Shown here: piece by piece, positions 37,740-45,140 of the stretch
How the letters are laid out: every line of letters begins with the position of its first letter
Numbering within the stretch: position 1 is the stretch's first letter
DNA from: Flavobacterium suaedae
GTDB lineage: Bacteria; Bacteroidota; Bacteroidia; Flavobacteriales; Flavobacteriaceae
NCBI RefSeq assembly: GCF_014642915.1
Contig: NZ_BMJE01000001.1
Coordinates: 596,121-660,120, forward strand
Length of the DNA stretch: 64,000 nucleotides
Direction: 5' to 3'
Notes under the pieces: generated by a model
Told to the model about the DNA's origin: nothing
The model's input: only the letters and a program-made list of their open reading frames with translations
The model's database searches: none
Position numbers and translations under genes: made by a program

Positions 37740-37747
37740 TAACTTTG
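37740..37747 (+). promoter_or_regulatory. -7 promoter box for the ClC gene
   Basis: TAACTTTG matches TAnnTTTG, 40 bases upstream of the ATG. No TTG is found in the -33 window, so confidence is moderate to low. Confidence 0.45.
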
Positions 37748-37787
37748 CTGTTTTATTCAAAAAATTAAATTTTTACAGAAATAAACA

Positions 37788-39611
37788 ATGCTCAATCGTA
37801 ATGTTTCAAAAGTACGGTTATTCTTCAGGAATAACTTTCGTCGTGTTGAAACCCTGTTTTTTATAGCTAAAAGTTTGCTGTCAGATAGGCAATTTATATA
37901 CCTATCGGCAGTACTTGTATCTATATCAACAGCCTTTGCCGTAATTATACTAAAAGGGTTTGCGCATAATGTATTTAATTTTGCTAACTATATAAATGGC
38001 TATTTAAAACTGCCATATATTAACAGTTTATTGCCTATTGCCGGTATATTACTAACAGTTCTTGTTGTTAGAAAAATACTAAATGGCAGGATGGAAAAGG
38101 GTACTTCCAGTATATTATACTCTGTAGCACGCAGGGGTGGTATTATACCGCGAAAGCAAATGTACTCACAAATTATAACCAGTTCCCTTACCGTTGGTTT
38201 AGGAGGGTCTGCAGGACTGGAGTCACCCATTACCATAACAGGAGCTGCCTTTGGTTCTAACTTTGCACAAAAATATAAACTTCCTCAAAAAGACAGGGTT
38301 TTAATGCTTGCATGTGGTGTAGCAGCAGGTATAGCAGCAGCCTTTAACGCTCCTATTGCAGGGGTGCTTTTTGCTATTGAAGTAGTTCTTACGGATGTTT
38401 CTATTACTGCGTTTATCCCTATTATGATATCGGCTGCTACAGGTGCTATTATATCAAATATAGTGCTAAATGAAGAAGTACTGCTTTCCTTTAAGCAACA
38501 GCATATGTTTGATTATCATAACATACCGTATTATATATTATTGGGTATTTTAGGCGGGCTTGTATCGGTATATCATGCACGAAAATTTCAAAAAATAGAA
38601 AGCTATTTTGCCCGAATGAAAAAGAGTGATTATCGTAAAGCATTATATGGAGCATTACCCTTAGCAGGTTTAATATTCCTGTTTCCTACACTGTTTGGTG
38701 AGGGTTACGAAAGTATAAAAATACTTACCAATGCCGACCCTAGCGAAATACTAAACAATACACTTCTCGAAGGTTTTAAAGATAATGCCTGGGTACTTTT
38801 AGGTTTTGTAGGACTCACTATGATGGTAAAAGTATTTGCAGCAGGTTTAACCCTGTCTAGTGGTGGTAATGGCGGTAACTTTGCTCCTTCTCTTTTTGTT
38901 GGTTCTTACCTTGGGTTTGTAGTAGCTAAACTACTTCACCTTTTAGGTTTTGCTAAAAACCTGCCGCTAAGCAGTTTTACTATAGTGGGTATGGCAGGTA
39001 TATTAAGCGGATTATTCCATGCGCCTTTAACGGCTATATTCCTTATCGGGGAGATAACAGGAGGCTATAACCTTATGGTTCCGCTAATGATTGTTTCTTC
39101 TATTAGTTTTGCAGTGTCTAAACAGTTTGAAAAGCACTCAATGGATATTAAGCACCTTGCTGATAAAGGCGATGTATTTACAGGAGATAAAGACAAGAAT
39201 ATACTTTCTACTCTGGACTTATTAAGCCTTATAAATACTGATATAAAAGTTATAAAAGCTGATGAAAATACTACCGATGATATTGTAAATCTTTTATCAT
39301 CTACACACCACAATGTTTTTGCAGTAACCGACCAGAAAAACAAACTTCTGGGTGTTATAGATTTCAATACTATAAAGCATATTGTATTTAGTCCTTTTAA
39401 AATAAAATACAGCAAACTGGATGAGTTAATAACAACTCCACCTGTAATTGTAACTATTGAAGACTCCGTAGAAACAATTATGGAACAATTTGAAGAGGCT
39501 AATGCTGACTATCTGCCTATTTTAAAAGACGGCAAGTATTATGGCTTTATTTATAAAGCTAAAATACTGGAGGCTTATCGACAAAAATTAAAAGAGATAG
39601 TAATAGAGTAA
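37788..39611 (+). CDS. ClC-type chloride channel or H+/Cl- antiporter with C-terminal CBS pair
   Basis: The 607-residue membrane protein has the voltage-gated ClC fold: the pore segment GGSAGLESP with the gating glutamate (E145), the GVAAGIAAAFNAPIAGVLFAIE helix pair, and the anion-binding GGNGGNFAPSLFVG motif. After the transmembrane region a pair of CBS domains (about 480-600) forms a cytosolic nucleotide-binding module. The first pore motif reads GSAGLES rather than the usual GSG-I-P form, a variant that occurs in several bacterial members. Presence of the gating glutamate is compatible with proton-coupled exchange; channel or exchanger cannot be decided here. Confidence 0.92.
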   Translation: MLNRNVSKVRLFFRNNFRRVETLFFIAKSLLSDRQFIYLSAVLVSISTAFAVIILKGFAHNVFNFANYINGYLKLPYINSLLPIAGILLTVLVVRKILNGRMEKGTSSILYSVARRGGIIPRKQMYSQIITSSLTVGLGGSAGLESPITITGAAFGSNFAQKYKLPQKDRVLMLACGVAAGIAAAFNAPIAGVLFAIEVVLTDVSITAFIPIMISAATGAIISNIVLNEEVLLSFKQQHMFDYHNIPYYILLGILGGLVSVYHARKFQKIESYFARMKKSDYRKALYGALPLAGLIFLFPTLFGEGYESIKILTNADPSEILNNTLLEGFKDNAWVLLGFVGLTMMVKVFAAGLTLSSGGNGGNFAPSLFVGSYLGFVVAKLLHLLGFAKNLPLSSFTIVGMAGILSGLFHAPLTAIFLIGEITGGYNLMVPLMIVSSISFAVSKQFEKHSMDIKHLADKGDVFTGDKDKNILSTLDLLSLINTDIKVIKADENTTDDIVNLLSSTHHNVFAVTDQKNKLLGVIDFNTIKHIVFSPFKIKYSKLDELITTPPVIVTIEDSVETIMEQFEEANADYLPILKDGKYYGFIYKAKILEAYRQKLKEIVIE

Positions 39612-39711
39612 ACTTCTATTTCTCATTTACTTCATCAAAAGTTTAAGTTACGTTAAAGTCGCCTGCTTTAACAGCTACATTTAATACATTTATTGCTAAT
39701 ACTTATTATTT

Positions 39712-40647
39712 ATGAGTGCGCAAAAAATATACGATGTAGTTATTATTGGTGGCAGCTATGCAGGCTTATCAGCAGCATTGGCTCTGGGCAGGTCTTTACG
39801 TAATGTTTTGGTTATTGATAATGACAACCCTTGTAACAAATCAGCTCCCGAGGCACATAACTTTTTAACAAACGACGGTGTTACTCCGTGTGAGATAAGA
39901 GATAAAGGCAGAGAACAAATAAAACAATATAAAACTGTAGATTTTGCTACTGATACGGTTACAGATGTGGTAAAAACAGAAAACAACCATTTTAAAATAC
40001 TGTCAGAAAAGTCAAAACCTGTAAAATGTAAAAAAGTACTTTTTGCTACAGGTATTACTGATACTTTGCCAAGCATACAGGGTTTTGAAGCCTGTTGGGG
40101 AATATCAATATTACACTGCCCCTATTGTCATGGCTATGAGGTAGCCAATAAAAAACTGGGTGTTTTAGGTAATGGCGATATGGGTTATGAAATGGCTAAA
40201 ACAATATGCCATTGGGCAGGTGAACTTACACTTTTTACTAATGGTGCAAGCACACTGGCTCCGGAAGAAGTATTACTATTAAATGAACATAATATTACCA
40301 TTATAGAAAATGAAATAACGAATATTGTTCACGATAACGGATATATAACAGAACTTCAGTTTGAAGATACCGAACCAGAAAAACTGGATGCTTTATTTAC
40401 GCAACTACCATTTGTACAACAATGTGACATCCCCGAAAAACTGGGTTGCGAGTTTACTGATAACGGTTTTATTAAAGTAAGTAAAACTATGGAAACCTCT
40501 GTACCCGGTATATATGCTGCGGGAGATTGCTTAACCCTGTTCCGCTCTGTAGCTAATGCTGTAGCAGCAGGAAACAAAGCAGGCGCAACAATAAATAAGC
40601 AATTTATAGCTGAAGCTTTTGAGCTTCCCGAAGTAAAAATTATATAA
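39712..40647 (+). CDS. NAD(P)/FAD-dependent oxidoreductase, thioredoxin reductase-like
   Basis: The 311-residue flavoprotein has the N-terminal FAD-binding GGSYAGLSAA motif, a central active-site CPYCHGYE (C-x2-C), an NADPH Rossmann motif (GNGDMGYEMA) and the C-terminal AAGDC FAD motif. It is in the family of TrxB-like or gliotoxin-reductase-like enzymes, which are distinct from true TrxB in substrate choice. No thioredoxin gene adjoins it. It ends with a strong bidirectional terminator shared with the convergent transaldolase gene. The 100-base gap before it shows no clear promoter. Confidence 0.9.
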   Translation: MSAQKIYDVVIIGGSYAGLSAALALGRSLRNVLVIDNDNPCNKSAPEAHNFLTNDGVTPCEIRDKGREQIKQYKTVDFATDTVTDVVKTENNHFKILSEKSKPVKCKKVLFATGITDTLPSIQGFEACWGISILHCPYCHGYEVANKKLGVLGNGDMGYEMAKTICHWAGELTLFTNGASTLAPEEVLLLNEHNITIIENEITNIVHDNGYITELQFEDTEPEKLDALFTQLPFVQQCDIPEKLGCEFTDNGFIKVSKTMETSVPGIYAAGDCLTLFRSVANAVAAGNKAGATINKQFIAEAFELPEVKII

Positions 40648-40649
40648 TA

Positions 40650-40680
40650 AAAAAAGCTCCCTAAATAGGGAGCTTTTTTT
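40650..40680 (+). terminator. Bidirectional terminator between the flavoprotein and transaldolase genes
   Basis: A long inverted repeat built on AGCTCCCTA and TAGGGAGCT has an A tract on one side and a T tract on the other, fitting a terminator for both convergent genes. Confidence 0.92.
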
Positions 40681-40702
40681 ATATGAGAAATCAATTTACT
40701 GA

Positions 40703-41359
40703 TTATTTATTTCCTTTTTCAAAATCTGCAATAAATTGAGCTAAACCTGCATCAGTAAGAGGGTGCTTTAAAAGCCCTGTAATAGCCGATAGTGGTCCTG
40801 TCATAACATCAGCTCCTATTTTAGCACAATCTACAATATGCATCGTATGGCGTACTGAAGCAGCTAATATTTCAGTATCAAATCCATAATTATCATATAC
40901 CTGACGAATTTCTTCAATAAGGCTTAAACCATCTGCCGAAATATCATCTAAACGACCTATAAACGGTGATACATAAGTAGCTCCTGCCTTAGCAGCTAAT
41001 AGTGCCTGCCCAACTGAGAATACTAACGTTACATTGGTTTTAATACCTTTATCAGCAAAATATTTAGCAGCTTTAACTCCATCTTTAATCATTGGTAGTT
41101 TTACCACAATTTGCTCATGTAAAGCAGCAAGTTCTTCACCTTCTTTAACCATGCCTTCAAAATCAACAGCATTTACTTCAGCACTCACATCGCCTTCTAC
41201 TATATTACAAATATCCACATAGTGCTTTAGTATGTTTTCCTTACCTGTAATTCCCTCTTTGGCCATTAATGAAGGGTTAGTAGTAACACCATCTAAAATT
41301 CCCAGTTCCTGAGCTTCTTTTATCTGGTCTAGGTTTGCTGTATCAATAAAAAATTTCAT
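40703..41359 (-). CDS. fsa: Fructose-6-phosphate aldolase / small transaldolase
   Basis: The 218-residue barrel belongs to the small transaldolase (TalC/Fsa) subfamily. Visible marks are [27 protein letters not shown], the Schiff-base Lys87 in [27 protein letters not shown] and SPFIGRLDD. The family includes transaldolases of the pentose phosphate pathway and fructose-6-phosphate aldolases; the FSA-type length and motif fit but do not settle the activity. It lies 52 bases downstream of the SDR gene on the same strand. A minus-strand CAAA-type box (TAGTTTTG at 41407-41414) overlaps the SDR stop and may serve it. Confidence 0.9.
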   Translation of the reverse strand: MKFFIDTANLDQIKEAQELGILDGVTTNPSLMAKEGITGKENILKHYVDICNIVEGDVSAEVNAVDFEGMVKEGEELAALHEQIVVKLPMIKDGVKAAKYFADKGIKTNVTLVFSVGQALLAAKAGATYVSPFIGRLDDISADGLSLIEEIRQVYDNYGFDTEILAASVRHTMHIVDCAKIGADVMTGPLSAITGLLKHPLTDAGLAQFIADFEKGNK

Positions 41360-41411
41360 TTTTTGTTTATTTATATAGGTTGTGTTATCGTTTTTATACT
41401 CAATTGCAAAA

Positions 41412-42218
41412 CTACAACTTATAATGATTCATCAGTAATTTTTCGTATACCTTATCGGGTAAAATTCGCTTTAATACAATAGAGAACTTTTGCATAAATG
41501 CCCCTACTTTATAATGCACATTTGGCACATCTGTTTTAATGATGTTATATACCGCTTGCGCCATTTTCTCAGGATTACTGCCAGAGTCTACATGCTCATC
41601 CATCATTCGCAGGGTACGTCCGTAGGATTCTTCATAAGGAGAACCTTCAATAAGTGGCGCATGGTAACGCCGGGTAGCTATATTAGTAGCAAAATCGCCC
41701 GGGGCTACATTGGTAATACTTATCCCGAAGTTTTTAACTTCCATGCGTAATGCCTCTGTAATAAGTTCTAAAGCTCCTTTTGAGGCGGAATATACGCTTC
41801 GGTAAGGTAAGCCCATGTAACCCGCTATAGAGGTTACATTTATTATTAAACCTGCTTTTTGGTTACGCATATAGGGTAATACTGCTTTCATTACCGCTAT
41901 AGGCCCGAAAACATTAGTATCAAAGTTGTTTTTTATTTCTTCGGCAGGTATTTCTTCAAGCGGTCCTGTAATCCCTACTCCTGCATTATTAATCAGTACA
42001 TCTATACGTCCTGATTTAGTAACTACTTCCTGTACTGCTTTGGCAATACTTTCTGAATCGCGGACATCAAGTTGTACCAACGGAAAAACAGAATCTTTTA
42101 CATTATCAGGATTACGGCTTGTACCATATACAGTATATCCTTTTTCATGCAAAAAGTTCCCTATGGATTTACCTATACCGGATGAACCTCCGGTTATTAA
42201 AACTATTTTTCTGTCCAT
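41412..42218 (-). CDS. Short-chain dehydrogenase/reductase (SDR) family oxidoreductase
   Basis: The 268-residue protein has the classical SDR cofactor motif TGGSSGIG (residues 8-15), NNAGVG, the catalytic Ser in NVTSIAG and the YSASKGALE pair (Tyr and Lys). The C-terminal part carries the VAPGDFATN segment. It is likely to use NADP(H), with an Arg following strand 2 (TSRNPDN). Substrate is unknown. It is bordered upstream by the SRP RNA terminator and gene, all on the minus strand. Confidence 0.92.
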   Translation of the reverse strand: MDRKIVLITGGSSGIGKSIGNFLHEKGYTVYGTSRNPDNVKDSVFPLVQLDVRDSESIAKAVQEVVTKSGRIDVLINNAGVGITGPLEEIPAEEIKNNFDTNVFGPIAVMKAVLPYMRNQKAGLIINVTSIAGYMGLPYRSVYSASKGALELITEALRMEVKNFGISITNVAPGDFATNIATRRYHAPLIEGSPYEESYGRTLRMMDEHVDSGSNPEKMAQAVYNIIKTDVPNVHYKVGAFMQKFSIVLKRILPDKVYEKLLMNHYKL

Positions 42219-42247
42219 TATATTGTAGTTACTTAACGCCCAAAAAT

Positions 42248-42270
42248 AAAAAAATCTCCGCGAGGGAGAC
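42248..42270 (-). terminator. Terminator of the SRP RNA gene
   Basis: On the minus strand a short TCTCC/GGAGA stem with a CTCGC loop is followed by seven T. It lies 20 bases beyond the 3' end of the SRP RNA. Confidence 0.8.
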
Positions 42271-42291
42271 CATTAAAAAGAAATAAAAAAA

Positions 42292-42385
42292 GGCAAGCGA
42301 CCTACATCGCACCGCTACAACCGTATACCTTTGCTGCGTTCCCGCCCTGGAGGATTCTACAGGAGCTGGTCGTGTAGGACTTGCC
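42292..42385 (-). ncRNA. ffs: Signal recognition particle RNA (bacterial small type)
   Basis: On the minus strand, about 94 bases form a long imperfect hairpin: the 5' end GGCAAGTCCTACACGAC pairs with the 3' end GTAGGTCGCTTGCC. The apical part carries the hallmark SRP Alu-less domain IV sequence CCTCCAGGGCGGGAACGC followed by AGCAAAGGTA, the Ffh M-domain binding region. This RNA and Ffh target membrane and exported proteins to the Sec translocon. A perfect promoter lies immediately upstream and a terminator follows, so the unit is complete and independent. It shares the strand with the SDR gene. Confidence 0.93.
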
Positions 42386-42390
42386 GAGTG

Positions 42391-42421
42391 CAAAGATACA
42401 TTATTTTTATATTTTTGCAAG
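42391..42421 (-). promoter_or_regulatory. Promoter of the SRP RNA gene
   Basis: On the minus strand TTG (complement of 42418-42420) is followed by 19 bases and then TATCTTTG (complement of 42391-42398). This is the best promoter in the window and places the transcription start at the first bases of the RNA, near 42385. Confidence 0.88.
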
Positions 42422-42475
42422 GCAATTTGCGGTTATAAAATACAATTGTATCTTGCCTTAACTATTATAAATACT

Positions 42476-43540
42476 ATGAAAACACTTAAAATACTAGCTT
42501 TCATTTCGTTGGCTATAACACTACAGTCGTGTGGAGACGATGATAAAGACAAAAATAATTTATTTAAGCTCGATACTTCTGCTATGAAACAGCAGTATCA
42601 CCTGCATGAAACACTTTCTTTATCGCTTGTAAACGCTAAAAATAAGCCTGTAGATTCAGTTGTGTATTACCTGAATAATGAAAGAGCGGGGAAAGTAACC
42701 GGTAATGAAAAGCTGGACATAAAACTGGAAGGCAGAAAGTTTGGTTACCAAAACATTAAAGCACTTACTTTTTATGATGGTGAAAATGCAGAAGTAACAG
42801 GGCGAATTGAATTGGTTTCGGATATTCAACCTGAACTGTTGGAGTACGAAATTGTAAATACTTACCCTCACGATATAGAGGCTTATACTCAAGGACTGGA
42901 GTTTTATCGTGATACTTTATATGAAGGTACAGGACAATACCAACACTCTACCCTGCGTAAAGTAGACTATAAAACAGGAAAGGTTTATAAAAAAATAAGC
43001 CAAAAGGGTGAATACTTTGGTGAAGGTATAACTATACTTAATAATAAAGTATATCAGCTTACATGGCGAGAAAAGACAGGTTTTATTTATGATGCCGATA
43101 CTTTTGAAAAAATAAAGGAGTTTCCTTATTTTAAAAATATTGAAGGTTGGGGGCTTACTAATGATGGTGAGTACTTATACCAAAGTGATGGTACTGAAAA
43201 AATATGGAAGCTAGACCCCGAAACATTAAAAGAGGTTGATTATGTAAATGTGTACACCAGTAACTCTAAAATAAAGGCTGTAAACGAACTGGAATGGATT
43301 GATGGTAAAATATACGGTAATGTATACCAAAAGGACGCTGTAGCAGTTATAGATCCTGCTACAGGTGCTGTAGAGACTATTATTAACTTCTCTGAATTAA
43401 AGCAAAAAGTAACCAAGCACCCAAAAATGGATGTGCTTAACGGTATAGCTTATAACCCTAAAACCAAAACTATTTTTGTTACCGGTAAAAACTGGGATAA
43501 AATGTTTGAAGTAAAAATTAAAAAGAAAACAGAAGAGTAA
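42476..43540 (+). CDS. Glutaminyl-peptide cyclotransferase (glutamine cyclotransferase) lipoprotein
   Basis: The 354-residue lipoprotein (lipobox LQSC, Cys18) has an N-terminal domain of about 100 residues and a beta-propeller glutamine cyclotransferase domain from about residue 115. Family features include EIVNTYPHDIEAYTQGLEF, YEGTGQYQHSTLRKVD, GEGITILNNKVYQLTWRE, the WGLTNDGEYLYQSDG segment and the late GIAYNP and VTGKNWDKMFEVK. The enzyme cyclises N-terminal Gln of peptides to pyroglutamate, here likely at the cell surface. The ATG at 42476 starts the lipoprotein signal; a TTG 30 bases upstream is unlikely. It is the last gene before the Shedu cassette. Confidence 0.9.
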   Translation: MKTLKILAFISLAITLQSCGDDDKDKNNLFKLDTSAMKQQYHLHETLSLSLVNAKNKPVDSVVYYLNNERAGKVTGNEKLDIKLEGRKFGYQNIKALTFYDGENAEVTGRIELVSDIQPELLEYEIVNTYPHDIEAYTQGLEFYRDTLYEGTGQYQHSTLRKVDYKTGKVYKKISQKGEYFGEGITILNNKVYQLTWREKTGFIYDADTFEKIKEFPYFKNIEGWGLTNDGEYLYQSDGTEKIWKLDPETLKEVDYVNVYTSNSKIKAVNELEWIDGKIYGNVYQKDAVAVIDPATGAVETIINFSELKQKVTKHPKMDVLNGIAYNPKTKTIFVTGKNWDKMFEVKIKKKTEE

Positions 43541-43562
43541 AATAACTCCTCTTATTATATAT

Positions 43563-43592
43563 AAAAAAGCCCTGCAAATACAGGGCTTTTTT
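43563..43592 (+). terminator. Terminator after the cyclotransferase gene
   Basis: A 12-bp perfect inverted repeat (AAAAAAGCCCTG and its complement) with a 6-base loop. Its T-tract side is the left copy of the direct repeat that flanks the Shedu cassette. Confidence 0.92.
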
Positions 43593-43604
43593 AATATCTA
43601 AAAT
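43582..43604. repeat. Left copy of a direct repeat flanking the Shedu cassette
   Basis: The string AGGGCTTTTTTA, then TATCTAAAAT, is present here with one extra A between the two blocks. The same 22-base string recurs at 45102-45123. The T-tract half is part of a terminator, but the TATCTAAAAT half is not shared by the other terminators I compared. It may mark an insertion boundary. Confidence 0.6.
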
Positions 43605-43687
43605 ATACATTATAATTATTTTTTTATTTAAAAAACTATTAAATACAAAAAAATGTTAATTTTATATAACCCAACAATTAAAATATT

Positions 43688-44002
43688 ATGTATATCCTTG
43701 AAATTTTACAGCAAGCAATTAAGCAAAAAAGGCAAATAAGTTACGAATATGATTTATTAGGTAAAGCACAAGGAAAAAGATATGGAGATCCCCACGCAAT
43801 ATTTACAGCTACAACAAAAAATATGAACATACACATTTATAAACAAGACGGAGTATGTTCTGACAGTAAACCGCTACCTGGTTGGAGGGAATATAAAGTT
43901 AAGCATATTATAAACGTAAAAATATTGGATAAACATTTTGAAGTTGCTCCTGGTTATAACCCAAATTCAAGTAGATATATTAATGTATTTGAGAAAATAT
44001 AA
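43688..44002 (+). CDS. Small WYL-like domain protein, partner of Shedu
   Basis: This 104-residue protein has no signal peptide and looks like a single small beta-barrel. The sequence IKQKRQISYEYDLLGKAQGK, a following RYGDPHAIF and then GWREYKVKHIINVKIL resemble the start and the strand pattern of WYL domains (SH3-like ligand sensors that control bacterial defence genes), but the W-Y-L triplet is not intact, so this is a tentative call. It overlaps the Shedu gene by one base (TAA/ATG), indicating translational coupling. Upstream lies an A+T-rich leader with only a partial promoter (TAATTTTA). It might sense an infection signal or regulate the nuclease, which is inference. Confidence 0.55.
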   Translation: MYILEILQQAIKQKRQISYEYDLLGKAQGKRYGDPHAIFTATTKNMNIHIYKQDGVCSDSKPLPGWREYKVKHIINVKILDKHFEVAPGYNPNSSRYINVFEKI

Positions 44003-45063
44003 TGAGTGTTCCTTACCACAAAGAGATTTTTTCTAATAAAAAAATCAAGCTAATTATAAATTATTCAGGCATTGATTTGAATAACACCACCAATAAAGAT
44101 ACGATTTCTCTATCAATTTATGCAATCAATATTAAAACAACTGATACTATATTTTCAGAAAAATTAAACTTTAAACAAATAAAGTCATTATATGATCATT
44201 TAAATAGTATTTCAATAATTACTGGAGAAAACTATAGCACAAACGAGTTTATAGAAATAACAGATGCTATTAAAGATATTACTTCAATGATTGAGAAAAT
44301 TGATTTAAATTCTTTAAAATCAATTTTAAATAAAATTAATGAAGCTGAAAAAATTAACCTATTAATAGAAGCTCTTAATGATAATGAAATCCAAAACTTA
44401 CATGCAGCTATAAGGCAAAAGAACCATAAAAAATCTCTTAGTGATTTAATTCAATTACTGTCTCTTGAAGAAAAAGAAAATATCGTAAATGAGATTAAGC
44501 TAATCCAAACGTTAGAAAAATACAATGCTGGGCAACCAGAGAAAATCTTTCAAAATTGGATTGAAAAAAATATTTGGGCTCTGGGAATCGATTATATAAA
44601 AAAACATTCTGCAAGAAAAATTGGCATCGAATCTGAAAGTGATTTAATAATGGAAACTACAGATGGCTTTATAGATTTAATAGAATTAAAAAGACCTAAA
44701 GTAAAACTTTTAAATTACGATAGTAGTCATAAAAGCTATTACCCATCAGTAGATTTATCAAAAGTAATTGGACAATGTATGTTCTACCTAAAAACTTTAG
44801 ATGAATATAAATTAATACTAGAAAAACAACACAGATTTAAATTACTAAAGCCGAGAATTAAAATTATTATTGGTAGAACTAATGAATTTAATGATGATGA
44901 ATTTGAAGCATTAAGAATGCTTAATGCAACTCTAAATCATATTCAAATAATTTCTTATGATTATTTACATTTGTGCGGTCAAAATATTATATCATACTAT
45001 AATGAAGAATTAACACATTCTAAAACGGATTCAGGGAATAATATTTTACCAGCAATGTCTTAA
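44002..45063 (+). CDS. sduA: Shedu anti-phage nuclease SduA (DUF4263)
   Basis: The C-terminal half of this 353-residue protein matches DUF4263, the Shedu nuclease. Its PD-(D/E)XK site is visible: E188 in FQNWIEKN, D214 in ESDLIMET, E228 and K230 in LIELKRP, with the following Q258 in GQCMFYL and a late IISYDYLHL strand. The N-terminal half (about 1-170) is unrelated to known domains: a beta-rich section to about residue 60, then helical, charged sequence. Shedu is a single-gene anti-phage system found in defence islands; its N-termini vary and are thought to sense phage. Base use is far more A+T-rich than in adjacent core genes, suggesting horizontal transfer. It overlaps the WYL-like gene by one base. 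Confidence 0.85.
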   Translation: MSVPYHKEIFSNKKIKLIINYSGIDLNNTTNKDTISLSIYAINIKTTDTIFSEKLNFKQIKSLYDHLNSISIITGENYSTNEFIEITDAIKDITSMIEKIDLNSLKSILNKINEAEKINLLIEALNDNEIQNLHAAIRQKNHKKSLSDLIQLLSLEEKENIVNEIKLIQTLEKYNAGQPEKIFQNWIEKNIWALGIDYIKKHSARKIGIESESDLIMETTDGFIDLIELKRPKVKLLNYDSSHKSYYPSVDLSKVIGQCMFYLKTLDEYKLILEKQHRFKLLKPRIKIIIGRTNEFNDDEFEALRMLNATLNHIQIISYDYLHLCGQNIISYYNEELTHSKTDSGNNILPAMS

Positions 45064-45081
45064 AGTATTTAAAATATAAAC

Positions 45082-45112
45082 AAAAAGCCCCCACTTTCGT
45101 GAGGGCTTTTTT
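45082..45112 (+). terminator. Bidirectional terminator after the Shedu gene
   Basis: An inverted repeat (AAAAAGCCC to GGGCTTTTT with a small internal mismatch) closes the Shedu transcript and, read from the other side, rpsA. Confidence 0.88.
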
Positions 45113-45123
45113 ATATCTAAAAT
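45102..45123. repeat. Right copy of the direct repeat flanking the Shedu cassette
   Basis: AGGGCTTTTTTA overlapping TATCTAAAAT repeats the sequence at 43582-43604, with one base fewer. The two copies bracket exactly the WYL-like and Shedu genes. Confidence 0.6.
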
Positions 45124-45140
45124 GAATTGAGGATTTAGTA

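Noticed and set aside
43688..45063. Two-gene unit considered as a toxin-antitoxin pair
   Set aside because: The second protein is a 353-residue DUF4263 nuclease with a full PD-(D/E)XK site, which fits Shedu better; the small partner does not resemble a known antitoxin.
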